DNA from: Myrica gale
Lineage: Eukaryota > Streptophyta > Magnoliopsida > Fagales > Myricaceae
Assembly: GCA_963930655.1 (NCBI GenBank)
Contig: OZ005618.1
Location: forward strand, 6,098,001 to 6,162,000
Length of the DNA stretch: 64,000 bases
Direction: 5' to 3'
The position numbers and the translations under genes were made by a program. Of the stretch, positions 11,701-24,053 are shown in pieces. Position 1 is the first letter of the stretch, and each line of letters opens with the position of its first letter. The notes below the pieces were generated by a model. That model was given only the letters and a program-made list of their open reading frames with translations, was not told the origin of the DNA and searched no databases.

Positions 11701-13940
11701 TTTCAAATTTGGAACTGAGTTAACGAAGCAATAGCAAGATATAGTTTCTCAGAGTTACGTGCTATTCGATCAAAGTGTGTCTAGGAATGCTCAGCTGAGC
11801 CTGTTACTACAACAATTCTGCAAAGTTCTAAAACATTGAGGAACTAAGACTTCTATTTGACTAATGATGTTGAAACTCACCCCCGGTCCCACGTGGTAAA
11901 TGATCATTTAAATGGCTGGATGTCTCCAATCTAGAGAGATATTTCAGCCAAGTACTGCTACTCCGGGAACTGGCAACTGAACCCGCGAGCAAAGCGTCGC
12001 GATCCTTTTTGTCCTATCGACGCAGCACGAGGCTCAAGCAAGCTATATATGTTCATGGGGATCTCCCAGGTTTCTACTTTAATGAAGCAATAATGGAAGC
12101 GATCTACTGTCTCTGAATACACGGAAACCCCTCTCATCCTTTCAAATCCATAGTCGTTTATATACGAAGCCTGAGGATTACTCTAGTAATTGGAATGATC
12201 CTCCAATAAAGCAATAGAATGGTGGTTCGTATACGAGGCAGAGAAAGCATAGGACTGTATGAGATTGTTGCTATCTGATTAAATAATTACAAAACGCACT
12301 CGAAAAATGAAAGTCTCTGATCTTGAAAGCCGAAACCAAAAGTAGGGTTTTGTGGAATTGTGGTCCAAATACTATTAAAAGATTGTAGGGTTTGGAGTTT
12401 GAGAAAGGGATGTGTAAGTACTGTCTAATGCGTCATGTGGGAGAGAGACAAGGGAATCCATGTGAGGACTGAGTTATACGAAATATGTTCAAGAAGATTT
12501 GCCAGCTTGTGTGCATTTATTTTATGTGTTGCGTGGAGATGTCGCTATTCGAGAACTTTGGATTTGTGCTAATATATTGGTAATAGAAGGTTTTGGAGCT
12601 CTCTCTCTCTCTCCCCAATATACCTATATATATGTGTGTGTGTGTGTGACAGCGATTGAAGCTCAAATCTTGCCAATGACGTACTACTTTTGCTCTCACT
12701 TTTTGTTTTTAATTTCACTTGAGTTTATACCAAGAGTCTGCCATAGATATATATATATATAGGAAGATTAAGCAAGTTATTGTTGACATGTGAAGATGGA
12801 GGAGCTTGAAACTGTAGATAGCAATTGTCTTTGCAAAGTTGGTGACTTAAGTTTTGCGGAATACTCAGCCCAATCATGGAGTACCCTTAATTAACATATT
12901 ACAATGTTTTCTTCCTTGTAAATGGCTACCCGATATTCCCTCTGATCATCACTCTGAGCGGCATGGGACTTGGTCAATTAGGACAAGACAGTGATTGTTT
13001 AAGGAGTTCATGAAGTCCAGCCCTTTGATTAACCCTCTTTCCCATATAGAATATTGGCTTATTAGTTGCGATCGGGATTCAGTGCGAAGGTGGTAAGGGT
13101 ATTTAGCCCGAGCATTTTCCACCGTTGGATGGCTCAACTTTCAGCCATCTCTTACCACCTTTGCACCGAACGGCCTTTGCACCGAATCCGTTCTCGTTTA
13201 GTTGGACAACTTCATTCGATCGGCTCAAAGTCAAAAGAATGATGGAATTAATTGCTCGATCGGCTAACACTACTCTTGCCAATCATTGTAATGGATCTGA
13301 CCCTGAAACTTAACGGTGGCATCCACCGGTGGAACGAAATTCTTAGAGAAATTAAAGTTTCATTTGGATCAGATTCTGGCAAAATGGAGCAAGGGATGGC
13401 CTTATGTTGCTATTGATGAAGATGATATCAAAACCCAGATTTCCTTTGAACTTTGTTGATAAAATACTAAGCAATTGTTAGAATGAATCATTTCCCTATC
13501 GAGGCAAAGAAGAAAACATAAGATAAAAACCAGAACCTCAGGAAAAACAAACAGATATATGGAAACTCAACGTTGGGCTATTAATCGCCCTGCTATTATT
13601 ATCTTCTCTGCTCAAGCAAAAAAAGAAACATATCTACTTACAACTTCAGGGTGTGGAATACAATTTCATTCCGGTACAAATTTTCGTCTCTCTCAATCTC
13701 TCAGCTTATGACATACTTTTTCTTGAGAAGCAAACAGATCTTTATCACGTACGACTGATGGAATCCCGATCTGCCACTATAATACGCAGACCGTCAACCA
13801 CAAAGGCAAACAAAAGTGAAAAACTTATTCACAAAACCAATAACGTACCCGACGTACGTTAAAAACCTGGCCACTTTAATGACCATCCCCCTGGCCTCCG
13901 GGCATGTCGAATTCCGGCACACCGGAAAAAATAAAAGGGG
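8721..13940. other. Long intergenic tract, no gene recognised
   Basis: Open frames at 9,629-9,838, 9,916-10,263 and 10,840-11,097 (both strands) do not resemble families I know and have no convincing introns or promoter context. A 10,553-10,740 stretch has the look of a small AT-rich element (starts GAGGTTGTTCGTTTG, ends AACCAAACACACTC). The purine/pyrimidine tract at 10,420-10,480 is low complexity. Between 11,100 and 13,900 I see only non-coding DNA plus microsatellites. Confidence 0.5.
12600..12762. repeat. Microsatellite cluster (CT)n, (TG)n, (AT)n
   Basis: Short runs of CT at about 12,600-12,613, TG at about 12,633-12,649 and AT at about 12,747-12,761 lie within 160 bases. There is no gene nearby. 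Confidence 0.85.
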
Positions 13941-14396
13941 TCAGTGATATTCTTCAGAGATGCTCTCGAGATGAGGCCGCCATACTCCAACACGGCGAGT
14001 CCTACGATCCCTCCTTGAGGACTTATTTTCTGAGATGATATCTGCTAGGTAACGATCGCAGTCCGAGACATTAGTTTGAGACTTTCTGCTCTTCTTGGAG
14101 GACTTTCTGGGGTTGTTACCGCCTTTTTTCTTCTCCGTCAAGGAGGATTCTGGGATCAAGAAGTAGATGCTCCCTCTCTTCAGCTCAGAATCCGGCGAGA
14201 GTATCAAGATTTTACGTGCAACCCCTTGAGAGCATGGCTTGCTCAGGACGTGATTTGGGTTGGCCTCAAGGATCTCACCGGCCGTGACTGGACGTGTAAT
14301 CTCTTCAACGTAGCCATTCAAGTGGACAATACGGATCAAGTCTAGGGCTCCACAGGGAAGCACACAAGCTATGCAACACCTTAGGCTGTTACCCAT
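13941..14396 (-). CDS. PADRE (DUF4228) domain protein, 151 aa
   Basis: This is an intact single-exon gene. The N-terminus MGNSLRCC is a classic start of plant DUF4228/PADRE proteins: Gly2 with a following Ser/Cys pattern fits N-myristoylation and palmitoylation, so membrane attachment is likely. Residues 20-82 form the conserved core (IRIVHLNGYVEE, PVTAGEILEANP, VLSKPCSQG, LKRGSIYFLIP). The rest is Lys/Arg/Ser-rich and probably disordered (residues 88-110) with a conserved-looking tail VGVWRPHLESISE. Family members are often induced by pathogen or abiotic stress; the molecular role is not established. A TATA box lies about 100 bases upstream. The ATG at 14,394-14,396 is chosen because the family always begins MGN. 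The length is typical. Confidence 0.93.
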   Translation of the reverse strand: MGNSLRCCIACVLPCGALDLIRIVHLNGYVEEITRPVTAGEILEANPNHVLSKPCSQGVARKILILSPDSELKRGSIYFLIPESSLTEKKKGGNNPRKSSKKSRKSQTNVSDCDRYLADIISENKSSRRDRRTRRVGVWRPHLESISEEYH

Positions 14397-14493
14397 TATG
14401 TCTTTAATCGGTTCTGAACCTCTCTGTAGGGAATTTTTTTTGAACTCTCTCTTTCGAATTGGTCTGAATTGTGACCAAAGGTGCAGGACGATG

Positions 14494-14502
14494 TATTATA
14501 TA
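14494..14502 (-). promoter_or_regulatory. TATA box of the PADRE gene
   Basis: TATATAATA on the minus strand lies 98 bases before the ATG at 14,396, a usual distance for a plant TATA element with a short 5' leader. Confidence 0.65.
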
Positions 14503-14810
14503 GGAACAGCCGTACACATACGACCAAAATTAATATAGAAGGTATTATATTATTATAATTGGATTGCAAATGACGAAAGTGTCCTGTGGAGTAATTTTCA
14601 AAGTATTGGGGCTTGGTCTTTCCTATGGTCCCCTTCCCTTCGGCATGTAATTAACTTAAGCCGCCTGTTAATGCTGTATGATTGCAGGTGAAAACAAGGT
14701 TTTTTTTAAGTCAAGTGAGCTTTCATATGGGTCTCTAAATTTAATTCCACATGGAACATATATATAGTATGCAGCTTAGTGGGTGAAATTGAGCAACTTT
14801 GCAAGAGGTG

Positions 14811-15060
14811 AAGATCTTATGCAATGTTTTATATAGTGCAATTCAGATAGAGATAGACACAATATATTTTAAGATAGGAAAGAACATCATATGTACTCAC
14901 ATAAAGATCTTTTGTAATTTTTTGTATGGTGTAATTTGGAGAAAGATAGACGCAACCGATTTTAAGATGGGAAAGAGCAGCATATGTACTCAGGTGAAGA
15001 TACTTTATAATTTTCTGCATAGTATAATTTAGAAAAAGATAGACGCAACAAAATTTGAAG
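14811..15060. repeat. 93-bp tandem repeat, about 2.7 copies
   Basis: Units beginning AAGATC/AAGATA start at 14,811, 14,904 and 14,997, exactly 93 bases apart, with scattered substitutions. Shared phrases include GAAAGATAGACGCAAC and CATATGTACTCA. Because 93 is divisible by three, open frames appear on both strands; these are not genes. Confidence 0.85.
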
Positions 15061-15079
15061 ACTCATACATTTAACTCAC

Positions 15080-15892
15080 GGAAATTTACAAATCATACAC
15101 TAAGTTTTATTGTCTTTCTAAAAACTCATTTGGTTTTAAAAATAAAATAAAAAAGCTCATTGGGTTTGTCATTTTGGTATCAAAACTCACTCGACCTAAC
15201 GACGTTAGACTTATTCAACAGAAAATTCATCTCGTCCAATCGCAATGTGACACGCGTCATTAAAATAAATATAGATATAAATATTTTTAAAAAATAAAAA
15301 ATAAATAAATAAACATAATTAATTTAATATATTTATTAAAAAAAGGATCGAGAACCTCAATCCTTTCACGGTCTCCTCTGGCCGTCGGGGGAGGAGGAAC
15401 TCCCCCTCCACCTCTGGGCGACTAGAGGGAGGGCTCCTCCACCCCAGGCAGTGGTCTGGGGGAGGTCCCCCAACTGCCCAGAGCTAGGGTGGAGAAGGGA
15501 TTCCTCCTCTCTCCACTGACCGCCCAGAACAGGTGGACTCCCTCCACCCATCGGCGTCTTGGTGGTGGTTGGAGGACCTCCCCTCATCCAGCGACCAATG
15601 GAGGGGGAGTTCCTTCTCACCCGGCGGCCAGAGGTGGAGGGGGATCCCTCCATTCTGAAAGATGGGGTCTCCGATCTTTTTTTTTTTAAATAATTATATT
15701 TTTATTAATTTTATATATAATTAATTATATTTTTATTTAATTTTAAAATATTTATTACACGTGTCACATTTTAATCGGAAGTGATGAATTTTTCTTTCAA
15801 CAAGGCATTAAGTCGAGTAATCAAAATGATAAATTCAATGAAATTTTTTAAAAATGCGTTAAAATTTAGTGCGTAGGATTTATAAATTTACC
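15080..15892. mobile_element. Non-autonomous inverted-repeat element with GC-rich core
   Basis: The ends are inverted copies: GGAAATTTACAAATC near 15,080 and the complement of GGTAAATTTATAAATCC at the right end. The similarity continues inwards through the phrases around CAATGTGACACGCGTCATTA (left) and its counterpart ACACGTGTCACATTTTAATCG (right, 19 of these shown in complement). The arms are AT-rich and about 260-280 bases long, imperfect. The core 15,355-15,680 is strongly GC-rich and repetitive (GGAGGGGGAGT-like units). No transposase. Probably Mutator-like or foldback class; I could not fix a target duplication. Confidence 0.6.
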
Positions 15893-18800
15893 TTTTACTC
15901 ATGGTTACTTACTTTTGTTTCTCGATTTCCTATTTCAGGGGGTAATCAGCCTGGAGTAATTTTCAAAGCACAAAGAAACAAAACATCATTTCCTATGCGC
16001 ACTGACACGTTTTATCTATTTATAAATGAATCCACATGTTGCCCTGGGAACTGAAGTACTGTAAGTACCCACGACTGATCTGCCATGAAACCATAATAAA
16101 GCACTGGGGCCTGCTGCTTAGAAATTAAATAGAGGTAACAAACGAAAGAATTCCAGAGTAATTATACATGGATCGATGGAGCTAGGTTCAAGGTGGGGCG
16201 AGCCATGGCACCCCCTAAACTATGAATGAATACCCCACATTGAAACCTCAGTGAAAACGCCAAAGAAACCCACGTACGTCTTTCCTAATTAGATGATTAA
16301 CAAAAAGAAAAAGAAGAAAGAAACCCACATCAAAAGGCTATAATTAATGCCTGTATTTTTCTTCCTCCAGTACCTGCAACATCTCATTAAAAGTGAAACC
16401 CAAGGAGAGAGCACCTCAATGGTCCTTTTGTCAGAACTATGGAAAATAAAGTATACGTCCAATTATAAATGCACTAACAACGTGTTAAACAATATTCTTT
16501 GGAGTTTGATGGGGTTTTCACAACGTGACCCACCATGTCAATGAAGTAATCGCGAATATAGGCATCATATGAGAAGGAGTACATCCAAGATCTGGCTTAC
16601 TTCATTTGACATAAACAAAAAAGGTCAGCAGAACTGAAAATAATTGATTAGGTAGGGGAAAGGAAAATGGCAGATGAGTACAGGTCAGTGTTAATTTATC
16701 AACAGTGATTCCCACAGCCGCTATGGGACACCCCTACAGCTGAAGGTGACATCTCGTCGACAGTCTAGCTGGCCCGGGTCTCCAACCCACCCTCTCCCCT
16801 CAACACAGTTTTGAGGGTCATAGAAAATGAGGCTTAAGTAGAACGCATTTGCGCCTTTTCTGCACAGGACAAAACGATTTAAATTCAAGGCCTACAATAT
16901 TTATTGTTTGGCACCCTGGACTGCAGGTCTGCCTCAATTATCCTGCAGGCATGATTATATTTATTGCTGCTACCAAAAGAACATGAAAAAAACTATAAAA
17001 AGATCTACTGCCTATTGTCTATCACACAACTTCTACTCCCTTCCTTTTTCCTAATGGTCGTTGTTCTGCTGATGAGTAAGTATAGTATCATGTAGTGGGG
17101 ATCGTAAATTAAGGAAGCGTTTAAGGGAAATTGGTGCTTTTTTTCTTGAAAATTATGTTAGAAATTGACTCTTTTAAACATACCGACTAAAAGATAAGTG
17201 TTAATTAGTGCTTCTTGAGCAATATACAAAGCCTTAATAAGGGTTATATAGTACTCTTACAAGTTGAGTTTTTACTGCGAGGAGTGTTTTACCCATTTTT
17301 CTAGTATTACCGCTGAGACTGTACAGAATTTATCCGCTCGTGTGCTTGATTGAATCCGTACGTTGAACTGCTACATCCTATACCCTGTGCACATTATAAG
17401 GGGACGAAGCTTCGTGGCTCGAAGGTTTCGGGCACCGACCACAACAAGGGAAAGCCTAATTAAGGTTTTAATTAAGCAACAAAACAACAAACATGACAAA
17501 GCTGGAAACACACGAGGCGTGCCCCAAGATTCCTAATGCGAGTTAGATTGAATCTAAACACTAGAGAAAGATGGAAACCCTATATATCCATAATTGAACA
17601 ACATGGGTCGAATCTGTCTTTACACTAAAGCCAAGGTGGAAGCCAGCAACAAGCATAACCTAAGAAGAACTTTAGTTTATTATGGTATAGCTCATAGAAT
17701 ATGGTATTAGATTATGAACGAAGCTGTATCTATCTGACCCTACCGTGGTACTTCTCTACGCCTACCCAATCTTCTCGTACTTGCTCCACCACCTCCTATA
17801 CAAAGGAATATCCACAGTGAACATGTATCATAATCTTGCGTGCATGGTTATAATCTTTAGGTGCAATGTTCATACTTGTTCTTGAAACCGCGTAGATTTT
17901 GGACATGCAGCTGGCACTGTGATCATGAGATCGTTGCTACCGGCCAATTAGATTAGTAGACGCCAATTCATTGTATCCAACTATGACCACGGAGCAGTAA
18001 CATAGAATATTCTGAAGTCATAGGAGTAACATGGTCCATTGGAGACAGTAATTAATGTTCCCATGCACACGACTGTAGTTTTAAGATTACCCCAATTAAT
18101 GGAAGCATTAAGAATCGTGTCTAGTCCAGGATTAGCTTCTGTATTTGGTTTTCCCAAACTTCTAAGTGATAAAGAAACCCAATATATTAGTACGAGGCTT
18201 CAATGGAACGGGTTCGGTTACTATGCTGATACTTAAGGTGCAGATGAATACTGATGAAAGGTCACGATCAAATGGACGAGATTCAATAGCTGCTAACACG
18301 CCACATCAATTAATGAACTTGATCCGTTTTATAGTATTGACCCATGAACTGACCCTTGACCTGCGAACTGAACCAGCAAAAAAAACTCTATGCGCCAGAC
18401 TTATTCTTCGCTAAAACTTCATCCCTTCAGCAAGCCCTTTCTCCTAGCCGTCTTCCCGTTGAACTCAAGCCACATCTTGAACTTGCAAAAATTCATGAAA
18501 AGTACCAAGCAAACCCTGCCAATGTCGGCAAAGCACATACCAAATAAACAATTCTAGTTGCCATGACCATTACATAGACCAAAAACTCAGATGGAACCAT
18601 GCACATGACCATCAGCCATATATGGCAAGCCCAATGAACTACCCAGCAAAAAATGGACATTGTAAAAGTTATAACTACACAAACCAGGAGGTCAATCTGA
18701 ACCATTTGGCCACTCTAGTTGCCACAACTGATTAAATCCTTGATTCGAACATTTAACTGTTGTTTTGGATCTTTGTATTTATTGAGTTTTGCTTCCGTTA

Positions 18801-19222
18801 AGGCTGCCCAGAAACACAAGAGCAGAAGGCCCATCACGGAGATGGGAGTTCTTGCTCGATTGGGTGGTTGCTATGAGCTGGCTGGTTGCTGCGAGATGGG
18901 CGACAGAGGTGGTTGCTGTGAGGTGGCGACGAAGGGGGATGCGGGTGGTGTGAAATCGGAAACGGTAAAGAATAAAATCAGCCGGGTCATATATGAAAAC
19001 AGGTTGGGCGCAACCAGAATCCGCATCGGTCATGGGTCAATTAAATTTAATTGAAGTGTCGTGATAATAGTCGTCGGATTGCTCAAATTTAATCATGACC
19101 GTTGCTCAGCACCCATCAACACAATAGTCATCAGCATAATAACCGAACCTTCAATGGAACGTCTCACATACCTGTCATCCTTACAAAAGAGTTCACACAA
19201 TTAATGGATTTTGCAGGAGAAG
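15893..19222. other. Intergenic tract, no gene recognised
   Basis: No open frame here resembles a known family. A GGTTGCTATGAG/GGTTGCTGCGAG/GGTTGCTGTGAG triplicate at about 18,865-18,925 is a short local repeat. Nothing else could be supported, including no tRNA or miRNA precursor that I recognise. Confidence 0.5.
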
Positions 19223-19230
19223 ATCTGAAG

Positions 19231-20744
19231 CAGGGGCGGAGGGAGGGGACCAGTGGGAGCCGTGGTCCCCCCAAAAGTTTTGTAAAAAAAAAATTGGTAT
19301 ATACATTTAGAGGTTGACTGAAAAAATTACTATGGGCCCCTCCAAAATTTTAAATTTTTATTTGATCCCCATTTAAAGTTCACAGCAGTAAAAAAATTGC
19401 TACAAGCCTACAGCCAACATGAGTTACGTGATAGGTGCCCTTTTTTCTAGGTAATGTGATAGGTGTTCAGCTGAACATTTAACACAGCCTACATCCAATG
19501 TGATAGCTGTCAGCACTGAGCTTGAAGTGACAAAATTCGATTGAACACTGAACGGAGTGACAACAAGTTATTTTTTGTCTGTAAATTTTTTTCGTCTCAC
19601 GCTAAGTTGCTTCTCTCACACGCCAATGCCATCCAATTTTTCATTGGATTGCCTTGTTATCTTCTGCATTGCCTTGTTATGATCTTTGCGTGACCTCGTC
19701 ATGTCCAAAAGGAGATTCTACATGTCTTGGCAACTAGAGTGCGAAGTACAATTCGAGAAGAGATTGGTGGTTCAAAATTTTGTACCATTGTGGATGAATC
19801 TAAAAGAGAGCAAATGACTCTTATTTTGAGTTTTGTAGATAATGAACGATGTTTAAAAGAATGTTTTTTTTATATTGTGCGTGTTAAAGATACAAATGTC
19901 TTAACTCTTAAGAATGAGATATCTGTTGTTCTTGCTCGTCGCAATCTCAATATAAAAAATATTCGCGGGTAAGGATATGATGATGCTAGTAATATTCGTG
20001 GTGAATGGAATGGATTACAAGCCTTATTTATTAATGATTGTCTTTATGCTTATTATGTGCATTGTATGGTTCATCGATTACAATTGGCATTAGTTACGAC
20101 ATCGAGAGAAGTATTTTCAATTCATCAATTTTTTACAAAATTGAGTTTCATTGTTAACATTGTGGGTGCCTCTTGTAAACGCAATGAGGAATTGCATGCC
20201 GAAAATTGGTGGAAACAAGAAAGTTAAAGATTTTCAATTTGATTGATAGATTGATTCGTCTTGTGTTAACTCTTCCAGTTTCAACAGCTACTACAGAGCG
20301 AGTTTTTTCAGCCATGAAAATCATTAAAACAAGACTTCGCAACAAGATGGAAGATGAATTTCTTGCAAATTCTTTAGTTATCTATATTGATTGTTAGCAC
20401 ATAATGTTAATAGATGATTGCATCTCTTTAAAGAGTTGTCGAGTTGCTCTGTAATAGGAAAATAGTATGTTTTTGTGTACTTTTTTTAGTATATCTAGAT
20501 AAGATACATTTTTGTAGATTGTAATAGGGAAACAATATGCTTTTGTGTACTTTTCTTGAGAATATATACAATCAAGTTGATAAGATAAATTTATTTGTAC
20601 CTGTTTTTAGTTCTAAATCAAGGTTAACTTAGAACAAATTAATGTTGCAAATTTTTTATATCCTATAATATTTGAATTTTATTTTTAATATTATTATTTA
20701 ATTAGTCTGGCCCCCCTAACAAGAAAATTCTGGCTCCGCCACTG
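19231..20744 (+). mobile_element. Deleted hAT transposon, ZMYM1/TTF-type transposase remnant
   Basis: The ends match the common plant hAT pattern: left CAGGGGCGGAG at 19,231 and right CTCCGCCACTG ending at 20,744 (inverted). Inside, a decayed transposase reads in order: REEIGGSKFCTIVDESK, MTLILSFVDNE, a YYVHCMVHRLQLALV stretch, and the C-terminal dimerisation part LTLPVSTATTERVFSAMKI. These are the order and motifs of plant 'zinc finger MYM-type protein 1-like' hAT transposases. The N-terminal zinc finger and several hundred residues between the VHRLQL region and the dimerisation domain are missing, and a stop interrupts near 19,970. A convincing 8-bp target duplication was not seen. Confidence 0.8.
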
Positions 20745-20832
20745 TTCTAGTCGTGCATGCAGTACGATGATGGAACATATGATATCGATGTTACTCGTTT
20801 GGATCTCGTAATTTCTCTTAGACGATCATGAT

Positions 20833-20976
20833 ACTAGTAGAAATTTTGATTTTAGGGACGTACAAAAATCCATCCCTAAAGGTAAACCTTTTAGGGACGA
20901 ACAGGATTACCCCGTCCCTAAAGGTCCACCTTTTAGGGATGAATAGTATTGTACGTCCCTACAATTTTCTCACTAC
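20833..20976. mobile_element. Small CACTA-like element with GGGACG subterminal repeats
   Basis: About 145 bases of inverted repeat. The left side reads TAGTAGAAATTTTGATTTTA then GGGACGTAC; the right side in complement reads TAGTGAGAAAATTGTAGGGA then CGTACA. Four TTTAGGGA(C/T)G-type units lie inside. This resembles the ends of CACTA elements joined with almost no interior. Confidence 0.55.
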
Positions 20977-20989
20977 ATAAAAACGTTAA

Positions 20990-23900
20990 GAGGTTCGAAC
21001 CTAATGAGATGTTGTGAATATGGACCCCGATTGAGAGAGTTAGGTGAAATGTCAAAGCTAGCTATACTGCGTGGAAATGCTTGATTTTGTGCAGCAGCTA
21101 AATAATGGTGGGTTGACAAGACCAATATCATGGAACATGGTCCCTCCCTCCGATCCATATTGTTCATCTTTCTGCACATGGTCCCTCCCAAATATTCGTG
21201 TTGTTACAATTACATAAGAGAATGTGGGGTACACGTGTGAACCAATAATCGATTGGATATTTCATTTGTATTATTCTTTTCATGAACTAGCCTTGTAGCT
21301 TGGTTTTTTTCTTTTTTTGTCTACGCCGATAGCCATTCTTGCAATACCAAAATCCACATGATTGTCGGAAGCTTTTATTAATTTAGATAGAATATATTAG
21401 AGTAATTAATGGGTAAACAAGAGTTCGAAGAGAGAAAATTAAATTATAAATATAGATGGCAATAAATCAGGATATAAGTAAAGAAAAAGAAAAAATCCCC
21501 AATGGACTCTAAGCAGAGTATTTACATAGCACGAACTCTTGCATGCAAGATTTGGGATCGAACGGGTACCTACATTTTCTCTCTGTATGTGAGGCAAAAA
21601 ATAGATTAAAACTTCGTATTTTTTTTCCAATGCATGTGTAGCATGGCAAAATTAATATCCCTTTTGTAATAAGGAGCGGCTTAGATTTATTTTTTCAAAT
21701 CCAAAAAACAGAAATGTGCCACCTCATGTAACGAAGAAGAGCGTGTTTCTATCTCTTGAATTTGGAAAAGCAAATCTAGACAGGCAGAAATACGCTACCT
21801 TATTAAATGAAGGAAGGCTGAGTGACGGGTTTTCGTCTCATGGATTTATTAAAACAAATCTAGGCCACCCGTAATGTATTATCTACTTGCTTTGGACAAA
21901 AATAAATAAATAAATTACCAGAAGCTAGAAAGCCATGCCTTACTTGAATTAATACAGCTAGCTAGAGTGGACACAAGAGCTCCACGAAGTCCTACTCTAC
22001 AGCACCATTGCACAATACGTCGTATTCTTTCTTTCTTTTTTCCTTAATTCTCTTCTATTGGGCCATAATTGCCATCATTGTGAGCTTGTCATTTAGAGCA
22101 ACGACACTGATCATGAGTTCAACAAACTCTTATCATCTTTCGGTAGAAAGAAACAAAATTCCTCAAATCCTCTCTGCCTGAAAACATAAATCATTCAACC
22201 TAAAAATGATAGCTCAAGGGACTGGCCTGTTAATTATCAGCAAACTAATTGAGAGGGAAGTTTCAACTTTTCATGACCTGCAATTATTCCCTTTATACCT
22301 ACCAGATCAACTTTTTGGGCCAGCGCATATCTTTTTCTTAATTCAAGCTTCTTGCAATGAATCTCTGTACCAACTTAAACTTGTTAAGATTTTTTTCAGA
22401 TTTGCTGCAAATTGTATACAAAAGTATCAGATGCATGTCAGAAATCTTCGCGGTAGGTGATCATATATATATATACTGCCTCTTCTTCAATATTATATGC
22501 ATGGGGCCTGGGGTTCTGCTTCTGCAGACTGCATTTATGTTGCAGAACAGAAGTTAAGCTTTAGCTCGTGAATGCATGCATGCCATTGTAACAACTGGTT
22601 TAAACTTGCCACTTTATATTTTGCTTCGTGTTTCCGGACATCAGAAAGGATATCCCGAGAGATTTTTCAACGGTAGTCCACCTTTTTAGCATTCATAAAA
22701 TATACGTGTGTATCGCTGTGTAGATCAGTATCAGTAACAGTACTGAATCAAATATATATATAATTAGCTCTTCTTCCTAGATCGATCACTCAATTAATTT
22801 CATTTGGGGTTGGCATCAAATTCAATATATGGGAGATACTGACCACAATTGCTGCCAAATATGGACGCTAAGATCGAGTAAAGATTGTGCCCAAGTTATA
22901 TGCTTTGTTGTTGGGATTCGCCGATTCTTTTGTGCGCGGTTTTTACACCTGATTTTTAGGATGCATGAACAGTAGTTTATGATGATGATACTAGCAAAAA
23001 GTCCCACTAAGCCCAATAATCACCAAATTACGTGTTAAGGCCCAAGCCTGACGACGACCAGGTCCTGAGTTAAGGCCCATCAAAGAGCCCACGATAGTGC
23101 TGATTTTAGGACTTCGGTCTTCCGAGGTGGCGATATCATACTTGTGTTTTTTCGTTTGTGGGTCTAGCCGTGTTGTGCTTCTCAGATTTTCTGGACCAAG
23201 TGCATAATGGGCTTGCGGGCCCAAAACCAGCTTCAGCGAAAATCAGTTAATTCCAACCCAGTGGCAATATCATCATCAAGCAATATCCAACACAATTAAG
23301 CAGTAATTAGGAGCTTTTTGTATGCATTAAATCCAACCTAGTGGCAAAGAGAGTGCTAAACCAAATGAAAAGTATTCATGGAAGTTGAACGACATGATAA
23401 ATCAGATGAATTTCTTTTTATAGTATTATTGGCTTAATCCTCATATACCCTGGCCAGTGGCCAGAGACGAAGCTGGTACTCTCCAAAAGCTCCTAAAAAA
23501 CAGCATATTCTTTACCCTTTTTAATGGATTTTTGCATTTTTTTTTATGTTTTATTCATTTTGGCTCCCAAGAATTCTTTTTCATGCAATTGGCCCCCCAA
23601 TAGTTACTTCCTGGCTTCGTCTGTGACCCTAACCTCGTTTATGATTTTCTAAATAGTGAAGTGAAGGTAATGTTTACTAGGGTTTTATGGAGTTTGTCTC
23701 AAGCTACTCTTTCTCTTCATTCCCATTCAGAACTTTGCCAAAAATTGGACTTTCGCCTGGCTGTGTTAATGCAACTCATGAGAACAAAGTCCAACGATTA
23801 CACTTATAATCCGTCTCCGATGGTTAGATGCATGCCTTTTGACCTCTAGGAGTCTTCATTAACTCCTTAGCATGAAAGCATTAATATGAGGTTGGTTGAA

Positions 23901-24000
23901 AGCACATTTTTAGAACCAAAAAAACAACTTAAAGAACAAAAAGCACACGTTGAATTGAATTACAGTCCATTTTCTGCTGTACTCGATATATTGCTCACCT
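20990..24000. other. Intergenic tract, no gene recognised
   Basis: No coding region, RNA gene or transposon end could be supported. The GGCCCA-rich stretch 23,000-23,225 is the only notable base pattern. The last 100 bases serve as the promoter region of the GDSL gene. Confidence 0.5.
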
Positions 24001-24012
24001 CACTACCTCTGC

Positions 24013-24019
24013 ATAAATA
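24013..24019 (+). promoter_or_regulatory. TATA-like box of the GDSL esterase gene
   Basis: ATAAATA, 41 bases before the ATG at 24,054. The leader would be very short, so the assignment is tentative. Confidence 0.4.
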
Positions 24020-24053
24020 CAAAGCCACCAACTAGAAAGAAGTCCTTGAAGAA

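Noticed and set aside
14799..15032. 77-codon frame in the 93-bp repeat
   Set aside because: Product is a repeat of the same residues caused by the tandem unit; both strands are open, which is typical of a non-coding repeat with a length divisible by three.
20985..21010. GGTTCGAACC resembling a tRNA T-loop
   Set aside because: No matching acceptor, D or anticodon arms around it.
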